NCBI GenBank assembly: GCA_910585965.1
Contig: CAJUHH010000035.1
Coordinates: 1-5,413, forward strand
DNA length: 5,413 nt
Direction: 5' to 3'
Origin: an uncultured Lachnospiraceae bacterium
GTDB taxonomy: Bacteria; Bacillota; Clostridia; Lachnospirales; Lachnospiraceae
The translations under genes were made by a program, and so were the position numbers. Under the pieces are notes generated by a model. That model made no database searches and was not told the DNA's origin. It saw nothing but the letters and a program-made list of their open reading frames with translations. Within the stretch, counting starts at the first letter, position 1; every line of letters begins with the position of its first letter. Of the stretch, positions 1 to 4,385 are shown in pieces.

Positions 1-144
1 ACGATGGGCGCATCGAACTGCATCAACGTGGAAGGGCATCTGCCGAAGGACAGGGGACGGATGGTCAAGTGGCTGGATGAGGTCATCGGCGCTGTGGACG
101 AAAAGGAGCTGCGCAGATACCGTGAGAACCTGCGGCATCTGTAA
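1..144 (+). CDS. C-terminal fragment of an unidentified protein (5' end outside the window)
   Basis: The frame beginning at base 1 is open for 47 codons and ends at TAA 142-144. The visible tail is hydrophilic and probably helical, ending in a charged segment (DEKELRRYRENLRHL). I do not recognise the family and assign no function. Codon choice is GC-rich, like the nudC-like gene that follows after only 11 nt. The strong ribosome binding site of that gene (AAGGAGGGG, 143-151) begins within this gene's stop codon. The two genes were therefore very probably co-transcribed. No signal sequence or metal-binding motif can be judged from the fragment. Confidence is for the coding call, not for any function. 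Confidence 0.6.
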   Translation, partial: TMGASNCINVEGHLPKDRGRMVKWLDEVIGAVDEKELRRYRENLRHL

Positions 145-155
145 GGAGGGGAGCC

Positions 156-557
156 ATGATACAGGATATCTCCCCTTACAGGCTGGATATGGCAAACCAC
201 GGTACAGCCCCGGCCCCGGATGACTGCTTTTTCTCCTTCCGGGGAGAGGATGTGCTTTTGCGGGATATGGGGGACGGGCGCAGGAGCCTCCCGTCTTTCC
301 GGGATTTGGGGCATCCGGCAGGAGAAATGGAAGGCAGGGCGGTATTCCTGTTCCGGGCGGGCAGAGAGCCCGTTTACCTGCTGGGGCAGGTGGTGTCCGG
401 ATGCCGGGGGCTTGGGTATTTCCCCATCTGTGAATTAAAGGGCGTCCTGCCGGAGTGGGCTTTCTTTGCCGGGGTCACGGCCCTGCACTTAAGCCGCTGG
501 TATGAAGGGAACAGGTACTGCGGCAGGTGCGGCTGTTATGATAAAGTAAAGTTGTAA
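156..557 (+). pseudogene. nudC: NAD(+)/NADH diphosphatase (NudC-like), 3'-truncated at the insertion sequence
   Basis: NudC is a cytosolic Nudix hydrolase that splits NAD(H) into NMN(H) and AMP and can remove NAD caps from RNA. The start ATG 156 has an excellent site, AAGGAGGGG, 4 nt upstream. The N-terminus (MIQDISPYRLDMAN) and the stretch FAGVTALHLSRWYEGNRYCGRCG (residues ~104-126) match the N-terminal domain and the start of the four-cysteine zinc ribbon of clostridial NudC. The first pair is C122/C125. The second CxxC and the whole Nudix box are absent; family members are usually ~270-280 aa and only ~126 family-like residues remain. The last residues before the IS (CYDKVK) do not look like NudC, and the stop TAA 555-557 lies inside the IS terminal repeat. 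Without the Nudix box it cannot be catalytic. Family call by pattern recognition only. Confidence 0.8.
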
Positions 558-581
558 CGGGAGTGGCTAATAAGATATAAT
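552..581 (+). promoter_or_regulatory. Candidate transposase promoter in the IS left end
   Basis: A perfect -10 hexamer, TATAAT, lies at 576-581. TTGTAA at 552-557 (4 of 6 matches to TTGACA) sits 18 bp upstream. Transcription would start near 588, about 20 nt before the orfA start codon. The first base of the -35 lies just outside the element, so the flanking base affects promoter quality. Seen by motif only. Confidence 0.5.
553..573 (+). repeat. IS left terminal inverted repeat (IRL)
   Basis: This 21-bp end starts TGTAACGGGAG and continues TGGCTAATAA. It pairs with the reverse complement of 1782-1802 at 17 of 21 positions; the mismatches are confined to positions 8-11. The TG start is typical of IS3-family termini. 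The first bases also supply the TAA stop for the truncated nudC frame and overlap the putative -35 of the transposase promoter. Confidence 0.88.
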
Positions 582-609
582 TCAACTACAAAGAAAAGAG
601 GTGCTTATT

Positions 610-906
610 ATGCCACAGAATTACACTCCTGAATTTAAAAAGAAGATTGTCCGCCTCCGTCTGGAGGAGGGAAGAACGATCAAAAGCATCACCACGGAGT
701 ATAACATCTCCAAAGAAACACTCCGCCGCTGGTGCAATGAATTCCAGAAAGAATGCCAAGCCCAAAGCCTTCAAGCTCCTTCGTCCGCTAATGAGGCGGA
801 AATTATGAAAGACAACCTGCGCCTGCGTAGAGAACTGGCTGAAAAGGAAAAAGAGATCCTTTTCTTAAAAAAAGCGGCGGCATTCTTCGCAAAGGAAATC
901 GATTAG
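610..906 (+). CDS. IS3-family transposase OrfA (HTH, DNA-binding subunit)
   Basis: A 98-residue protein that in IS3 elements binds the terminal repeats and supplies the N-terminal part of the OrfAB transposase. The opening PQNYTPEFKKKIVRLRLEEG and the segment TIKSITTEYNISKETLRRWC form the typical helix-turn-helix. The C-terminal part, from NLRLRRELAEKEKEILFLKKA, is a leucine-zipper-like coiled coil used for multimerisation. I chose ATG 610 over the in-frame GTG 601 because AAGAGGTG (596-603) is then a ribosome binding site with 6 nt spacing, whereas GTG 601 lies inside that site. The zero frame ends at TAG 904-906, 31 nt after the A-heptamer where the ribosome can slip into the orfB frame. 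OrfA alone is usually a regulator or inhibitor of transposition. Confidence 0.9.
   Translation: MPQNYTPEFKKKIVRLRLEEGRTIKSITTEYNISKETLRRWCNEFQKECQAQSLQAPSSANEAEIMKDNLRLRRELAEKEKEILFLKKAAAFFAKEID
867..873 (+). promoter_or_regulatory. Programmed -1 ribosomal frameshift heptamer (A_AAA_AAA)
   Basis: Seven consecutive A residues followed by G lie in orfA phase as A_AAA_AAA (Leu-TTA, Lys, Lys). Slippage by -1 moves from the orfA frame to the orfB frame, which is open across this region. It would give the fusion ...FLKK-SGGILRKGNRLEAYRF-MEQYNREF..., a normal-looking OrfAB junction. Poly-A/AAAAAAG slippery sites of this kind are the established mechanism for producing OrfAB in IS3-family elements. 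Confidence 0.82.
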
Positions 907-920
907 AGGCTTATCGATTT
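896..920 (+). other. Stem-loop at the orfA stop / orfB start junction
   Basis: AAATCGAT (896-903) and ATCGATTT (913-920) form a perfect 8-bp inverted repeat with a 9-nt loop. The loop contains the orfA stop TAG and the AGAGG that could serve as an orfB ribosome binding site. The orfB ATG (921) begins immediately after the stem. It lies 22 nt past the slippery heptamer, farther than the usual 5-9 nt for a frameshift stimulator. It might instead limit independent initiation of orfB. The structure is directly visible; its role is inference. Confidence 0.5.
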
Positions 921-1766
921 ATGGAACAGTATAACAGAGAATTCGGCGTCCGCTGGCTGCTGCGACGGCTTGGCATCTGCCCGAATGCTTACTACAACTA
1001 TCGGAAACACCGGAAGGCAGCTTATCATGCCAGGAAAGAAGCAGTAAAAGCACTGATCAGGGAAATTTACCATGCGCATAACGGAGTGGCGGGATACCGG
1101 ACCATGACCGTCTATCTGGCGCGCAGGGGCTGCCATCACAGCGCGCTTACCGTACATAAATACATGAATACAGAAATGAGACTGTATTCCCTCGTCCGCC
1201 CAAAGAAACCAGAATACCGTCGTGGAAAACCGCACAAAATCTTTGAAAACAGGCTGCAGCAGGAGTTTCAAGCAGACCGGGCGAACCAGAAGTGGTGTAC
1301 AGATTTCACGTATCTGTTTTTGAAAAACGGAGAAGCGCGCTACAATTGCAGCATTGTTGACCTATATGACCGAAGCGTCATGGCAAGCGTGACGGACCGC
1401 CAGATCACCAGCAGCCTTGCCATCCGGACTTTGAAGAAAGCGCTGGAAGCACAGCCGCAGATCAGGGAAGAATTGATTCTCCACAGCGACCAGGGTTCCC
1501 AGTATACATCAAAGGCATTTGTAGAATTCTGTGAATCTGTCCATGTGACGCAGAGTATGGGCAAAGCAGGATGCCCATACGACAACGCCCCTATGGAAAG
1601 ATATTTCAACACACTGAAAAATGAATGCGTGAATCTGTACGATTTCCAGACAGAGGATGCGCTGTATCAGGCAGTGGAAGAATTTGCTTATGTCACGTAT
1701 AACCACATCCGTCCTCACAGCTATAATGGATACCGCACTCCTTATCAGGTACGGTCTGCATCTTAA
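921..1766 (+). CDS. IS3-family transposase OrfB (DDE integrase core)
   Basis: A 281-residue rve/DDE catalytic domain, made in the active element mainly as an OrfAB fusion by -1 frameshifting. The triad is intact: D in WCTDFTYL (residue ~127), D in LHSDQGSQYTS, and E in NAPMERYFNTLKNE, with 35 residues between the last two, the D(35)E signature of this family. The N-terminal HTH_21-like part carries HNGVAGYRTMTVYLARRG. The C-terminus ends YNHIRPHSYNGYRTPYQVR, the conserved IS3 ending, so length and ends are normal. ATG 921 is the first start in frame, but AGAGG at 905-909 is 11 nt away and inside a possible hairpin, so separate translation may be weak. Stop TAA is 1764-1766. Confidence 0.93.
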   Translation: MEQYNREFGVRWLLRRLGICPNAYYNYRKHRKAAYHARKEAVKALIREIYHAHNGVAGYRTMTVYLARRGCHHSALTVHKYMNTEMRLYSLVRPKKPEYRRGKPHKIFENRLQQEFQADRANQKWCTDFTYLFLKNGEARYNCSIVDLYDRSVMASVTDRQITSSLAIRTLKKALEAQPQIREELILHSDQGSQYTSKAFVEFCESVHVTQSMGKAGCPYDNAPMERYFNTLKNECVNLYDFQTEDALYQAVEEFAYVTYNHIRPHSYNGYRTPYQVRSAS

Positions 1767-1781
1767 AATATAAAAGATGAT

Positions 1782-1802
1782 TTATTAGCCATAAGCGTTA
1801 CA
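1782..1802 (-). repeat. IS right terminal inverted repeat (IRR)
   Basis: Read on the minus strand this is TGTAACGCTTA followed by TGGCTAATAA, matching IRL except at positions 8-11. It begins 15 bp after the orfB stop, the compact arrangement expected of IS3-family elements. The next bases (1803 onward) belong to the LytTR regulator remnant. Confidence 0.88.
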
Positions 1803-1964
1803 AAAATGCTTGACCACAACAACATGGCGCACATAGCAAGGTATGACAGTGGCAGTATCTTCCTTTCCAGCGGCGAGACAGTTTATCTGGCAAGGAAGAA
1901 GCATAATGAATTTGTAAAGGAGTATATGTGGTATTTGCAGAATGGAGGGGTGTCCTGTGTATGA
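1803..1964 (+). pseudogene. LytTR-family response regulator, 3' remnant (receiver domain and start lost at the IS)
   Basis: The frame read from the IS edge gives MLDHNNMAHIARYDSGSIFLSSGE followed by TVYLARKKHNEFVKEYMWYL, ending at TGA 1962-1964. This is the C-terminal half of a LytTR DNA-binding domain: the NMxHI segment, the IFLSSGE beta hairpin, the (S/A)R+K recognition stretch, and the EFxxxYMxYL final helix. AgrA-type regulators have a receiver domain of about 120 residues before this; here everything upstream is replaced by the insertion sequence. Only ~53 codons remain, so phosphorylation-dependent DNA binding must be lost. The stop overlaps the preferred kinase start, typical of a regulator-kinase operon. 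The remnant is in the same frame as orfB, separated by the orfB TAA. Confidence 0.8.
1944..1950 (+). promoter_or_regulatory. Ribosome binding site that decides the kinase start
   Basis: GGAGGGG lies within the last codons of the regulator remnant. It is 6 nt before GTG 1957 and 15 nt before ATG 1966, and it overlaps the first codons of the longer ATG 1942 reading. Normal spacing therefore favours GTG 1957, which overlaps the regulator stop and implies translational coupling. Confidence 0.55.
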
Positions 1965-3405
1965 AATGGTGAGCGGTCTGCTGGAAGTGTTTTCTGCCAT
2001 GTTCCAAGGATACTGCCTGCAATATTTTTATGGGAGCTTTCTGGAAAACAGGATATGGAATCAGTGGATAGGCGGGCTGGCAGCCGCAGTGCTGTATGGT
2101 GTCCTGCGGTTAGGGATGGGGATTTTCCTGCCAAATGACTATGCGGGCTTTGGTGTTTTTGCAAGGCTGGCACTGTCAGCAGGAATTATAACTTTATTTG
2201 CCCATGCCTTTTACAGAACCGAAGGGAAAATCCATTTTTTCTTAGCTGCTGTTTTTATGGCGGTGAGTGAAATCAGTATATTCCTTGCATACACCTTTGG
2301 CCAGACCGGGAAAGTGCTGATAGGCCTGTGGAACTGGTGCATGGGGAAAGGGTACATTGCATCAGCCAGTGTGTTTTCCGTCTTTGTCAGCGTAACTGTG
2401 ATTGGAACAAATGTCCTGGCATTCGCAATTTCAGCCATTGTAACGTATTGTCTGCTGAAAGGCGTGGCGAAGGCATTTCAGGAGAAGAATTATAGGATTG
2501 GCAATACGGAACTGCTGTTTCTTATTACACCTAGCCTGATCGGGGTATTGATATGCAGCCTGCTCAGGGCGATTTTGCTTACAATGGAAGCGGGAGCGCC
2601 AAAACAGATTTACGAAAGATATCCGTCATTGGTTATTATAGTTCCCGCCATTCTGATCCTGTCATTGTTTTCAATCATTTTTGATGTAAGGCTCTTTCAG
2701 GACATGATTTATCGGAACAGAGAAAAGAGCAGCCGGATTATTCTGGAGAAACAGGTCAGCAGCCTGCAGGAGCATATGGGGGAGATGGAGCGTGTCTATT
2801 CCGGGATACGGGGGATGAGGCATGATATGAAGAATATAATGGCCGTCATTATGCAGCTTGCGGCGGGGAAGGAGGAAGGGCTGCAGGCATATCTGGAGGA
2901 ACTGAACCGGACGATGGACAGACTGGAATTTCGTTTTAAGACAGGGAATACGGTCGTGGATACCCTGCTGAATATGAAATACCATGAGATTACAAGCGCG
3001 GTGCCGGATCTGCGTATGGATGTGGAAGGGCTGCAGTTCCCTGAAAAACTATTCATCCAAAGTTATGATATTAGCATTATTTTAGGGAATGCGCTGGACA
3101 ACGCAATGGAGGCGTGCCAGAAATTGAAGGCGGAAGAACCGGGTGCGGAAGCCTTCATCCGTATCAGTTCATTTCAAAAGAGGGGGCTGTTTTTCCTGAA
3201 AGTGGAGAACAGCTTTGACGGGAGGGTGGTGAGGATACCGCAGAATGAGTTTCCCGTGACGGAGAAGGCAGACAGGGAGAATCATGGGATAGGGATGGTT
3301 AACATCAAAAGCACAGCGGAGAAATATCAGGGAGCAATGGATTTTAAGGCAAATGGCAGGGTGTTCATCCTGTCTGTGATGATGAAAAATGAAAGGAGAG
3401 AGTGA
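1957..3405 (+). CDS. Sensor histidine kinase, HPK10/AgrC-like with GHKL ATPase domain
   Basis: A membrane sensor kinase of about 482 residues; positions here count from the in-frame ATG 1942. Six or seven hydrophobic segments occupy roughly residues 8-27, 40-60, 70-92, 96-120, 143-170, 190-211 and 229-252. A coiled linker follows (EKQVSSLQEHMGEMERV), then the phospho-acceptor motif MRHDMKN with H294. The ATP-binding domain has the N box GNALDNAMEAC (N383/N387) and the G box ENHGIGMVNIK (G449/G451), the HATPase_c_5 type found with LytTR regulators in peptide-sensing systems. I prefer GTG 1957 because of GGAGGGG 6 nt upstream; ATG 1942 and ATG 1966 are alternatives. Its cognate regulator was probably the LytTR gene whose remnant overlaps it. 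No autoinducer peptide or AgrB-type processing gene is in the window, so the signal is unknown. All kinase motifs are intact. Confidence 0.88.
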   Translation: MYEMVSGLLEVFSAMFQGYCLQYFYGSFLENRIWNQWIGGLAAAVLYGVLRLGMGIFLPNDYAGFGVFARLALSAGIITLFAHAFYRTEGKIHFFLAAVFMAVSEISIFLAYTFGQTGKVLIGLWNWCMGKGYIASASVFSVFVSVTVIGTNVLAFAISAIVTYCLLKGVAKAFQEKNYRIGNTELLFLITPSLIGVLICSLLRAILLTMEAGAPKQIYERYPSLVIIVPAILILSLFSIIFDVRLFQDMIYRNREKSSRIILEKQVSSLQEHMGEMERVYSGIRGMRHDMKNIMAVIMQLAAGKEEGLQAYLEELNRTMDRLEFRFKTGNTVVDTLLNMKYHEITSAVPDLRMDVEGLQFPEKLFIQSYDISIILGNALDNAMEACQKLKAEEPGAEAFIRISSFQKRGLFFLKVENSFDGRVVRIPQNEFPVTEKADRENHGIGMVNIKSTAEKYQGAMDFKANGRVFILSVMMKNERRE

Positions 3406-3473
3406 ACTTTGCGGAGTTTGTTGCGGAATAGTCAGATAGATCAGGAATGAATTTTAAGGATATGTGGCATGCG

Positions 3474-3489
3474 AGGCTTCCCGGAGCCT
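3474..3489 (+). other. Small hairpin in the gap after the kinase gene
   Basis: AGGCTT (3474-3479) pairs with GGAGCCT via five Watson-Crick pairs and one G-T pair, with a 4-nt loop. No T-run follows, so it is not a convincing intrinsic terminator; an RNA-stability or attenuation role cannot be excluded. The rest of the 130-nt gap (3406-3535) holds only very short reading frames and the ribosome binding site of the next gene. I see no clear -35/-10 pair in it. Confidence 0.25.
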
Positions 3490-3535
3490 GCCATTGAATC
3501 AAACAATATAAAATTATATCAAGGAGGAAGAAATC

Positions 3536-4183
3536 ATGGCAATTTCAGGAATTGGAAGCAACTACAACAACGTGTATGAAAGTATATATACAGCACAGAA
3601 AAATGAGGCGGTAAAGAAAGCGGACACGAAAGAAGCTGCGGCTGCACAGGCGGGAAAAGCAAAGGATACACAGAATGCACAGCATTCTGGGGAAAAGGCG
3701 GTATCAGATTATTATTCCTATTTGCAGAAAAATTATGGCTGTATGTCCAAAGGCAATGTGACGGTATCCAGCGAGTATCTGAAGAAGTGTTCGGGAGATT
3801 CCAAAAAGGCGAAGGAACTAGAGGATTTCCTGAAAAAGATTCCTGAGCTGGAAAAGCAGGGGTATGAACAGCTTTCCGCCCAGAACAAGGCTTTAGGCGG
3901 GACAGTGACCTATTACCAGCAGTCATGGATGGTCGATAAAGATGGCAGCATACAGAGTACCGTATATTCCGTAACCGAAACAGGAATGACCAATGCGGAA
4001 AGAATGAAGAAGAACATGGATGAGCGTCTGGAGAAGCAGAAGGAAAAGAAAGAAGAGGAAGAAAAAGTAAAGAAGCGGAAAGAGGAAAAAGCGGAACAGG
4101 CTGAAAAGCTGGAGGCAAAGGCGATGATGCAGAAAGAAAAGCTGGAAGATGCGTATTATCCTAAGTTTGATATGAATGTTTAG
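3536..4183 (+). CDS. Small charged coiled-coil protein, DUF6033-like, function unknown
   Basis: A 215-residue soluble protein with no signal peptide or membrane segment. The start ATG 3536 has AAGGAGG (3521-3527) 8 nt upstream, one of the best sites in the window, suggesting strong translation. The N-terminus (MAISGIGSNYNNVYESIY) is Ser/Asn/Tyr-rich and followed by an Ala/Lys-rich linker. Residues ~55-150 form a possible folded core (DYYSYLQKNYGCMSKGNVTVSSEYLKKC..., then GGTVTYYQQSWMVDKDGSIQSTVYSV). Residues ~155-208 are an almost pure Lys/Glu helix, probably a long single helix or coiled coil. The overall plan resembles DUF6033 proteins of Lachnospiraceae; that assignment is from memory and tentative. 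It stands alone between the kinase gene and the efflux operon, with gaps on both sides, so context says little. No function is claimed. Confidence 0.78.
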   Translation: MAISGIGSNYNNVYESIYTAQKNEAVKKADTKEAAAAQAGKAKDTQNAQHSGEKAVSDYYSYLQKNYGCMSKGNVTVSSEYLKKCSGDSKKAKELEDFLKKIPELEKQGYEQLSAQNKALGGTVTYYQQSWMVDKDGSIQSTVYSVTETGMTNAERMKKNMDERLEKQKEKKEEEEKVKKRKEEKAEQAEKLEAKAMMQKEKLEDAYYPKFDMNV

Positions 4184-4207
4184 AATTATAAAGCTGTAAA
4201 AAGGGCC

Positions 4208-4237
4208 GCCTGCATTTGGCTGATACAATCAGCAGGC
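4208..4237 (+). terminator. Possible weak terminator / hairpin after the DUF6033-like gene
   Basis: GCCTGC (4208-4213) pairs with GCAGGC (4232-4237), and TGAT/ATCA pair inside around an ACA loop, with a bulge on the left arm. An alternative inner stem is GCTGAT-ACA-ATCAGC (4219-4233). On the + strand only ATCTTGG follows, so a Rho-independent stop would be weak. On the minus strand the hairpin is followed by GGCCC and five T residues, slightly better, but no minus-strand gene is seen to need it. Confidence 0.35.
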
Positions 4238-4269
4238 ATCTTGGATTGATAGAGTGGGATGCTAAAATA

Positions 4270-4340
4270 TTGACAAATTTCTGTTTTGTTATAAAAACCG
4301 CAAGATACATGAAAAACGGAATAAAGCTCTCTGTTATAAT
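4270..4340 (+). promoter_or_regulatory. Promoter region of the AraC-GNAT / MATE operon
   Basis: Two promoter-like signals are visible. A perfect TATAAT lies at 4335-4340, 45 nt before the preferred start codon, but has no good -35 at 17 bp; the best is ATGAAA (4309-4314) at 20 bp. Upstream, a perfect TTGACA (4270-4275) is followed after only 14 bp by TATAAA (4290-4295). A strong -10 with a poor or over-spaced -35 is common at activator-dependent promoters, which would fit autoregulation by the AraC-type product. The assignment is by motif only. Confidence 0.45.
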
Positions 4341-4344
4341 TATA

Positions 4345-4362
4345 GCATTCTGGACAGAATGC
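4345..4362 (+). promoter_or_regulatory. Perfect 8-bp dyad (candidate operator or leader hairpin)
   Basis: GCATTCTG-GA-CAGAATGC is a perfect inverted repeat with a 2-nt centre. It begins 5 nt after the TATAAT hexamer, so it covers the likely transcription start, and it ends before the ribosome binding site (AGAAGGAAG, about 4372-4380). As DNA it is a good operator geometry for a dimeric repressor. As RNA the 2-nt centre gives an effective 6-7 bp hairpin in the leader. AraC-family proteins more often bind direct repeats, so a second regulator is possible. Confidence 0.5.
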
Positions 4363-4385
4363 CAGTGAGAAAGAAGGAAGCTGCA

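Larger units (their letters stand above)
553..1802 (+). mobile_element. IS3-family insertion sequence, apparently complete (1250 bp)
   Basis: The element has the classic IS3 layout: terminal inverted repeats beginning TG and ending CA, two consecutive ORFs in frames offset by -1, and a DDE transposase. The left terminus at 553-573 and the right terminus at 1782-1802 match at 17 of 21 positions: TGTAACG, four mismatches, then TGGCTAATAA. OrfA and OrfB are both intact, and the frameshift heptamer is in place, so the element may be active. No 3-4 bp direct repeat flanks it: the left flank ends AAGT and the right flank begins AAAA. The two flanks are also pieces of different genes. That is unlike a simple insertion and suggests a deletion or recombination at the element. 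The IS3 subgroup was not determined. Confidence 0.92.

Noticed and set aside
220..438. Alternative + frame inside nudC
   Set aside because: Overlaps the recognisable NudC N-terminus in another frame and lacks a ribosome binding site; Cys/Gly/Trp-rich translation is typical of a shadow of GC-rich DNA.
903..1271. Minus-strand frame within the IS
   Set aside because: It lies wholly over orfB, which has all IS3-family motifs, and its translation resembles no family I recognise.
549..1806. Target-site duplication flanking the IS
   Set aside because: Checked 3-4 bp on both sides with the IS set at 553-1802 and also with one extra base at each end; the flanks (AAGT/AAAA; AAAG/AAAT) do not match.
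1810..1838. Possible outward promoter at the right IS edge (TTGACC at 1810-1815)
   Set aside because: No acceptable -10 at 16-18 bp (best is CATAGC), and the bases are coding sequence of the LytTR remnant.
3406..3535. Riboswitch or autoinducer-peptide gene in the gap after the kinase
   Set aside because: Only a 6-bp hairpin and frames of 9 and 16 codons are visible; no conserved aptamer pattern, no cysteine-containing AgrD-like core, and no AgrB-like gene nearby.
3534..4118. Long minus-strand reading frame (194 codons) opposite the DUF6033-like gene
   Set aside because: It is the antisense shadow of a purine-rich, Lys/Glu-rich gene: the protein would be Pro/Ser/Leu/Phe low-complexity, has no ribosome binding site, and the + strand gene has an excellent one.
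4359..4385. Upstream ATG 4359 as the start of the AraC-GNAT gene
   Set aside because: It falls inside the perfect dyad and has no ribosome binding site; ATG 4386 has one at suitable distance and starts right before the HTH domain.
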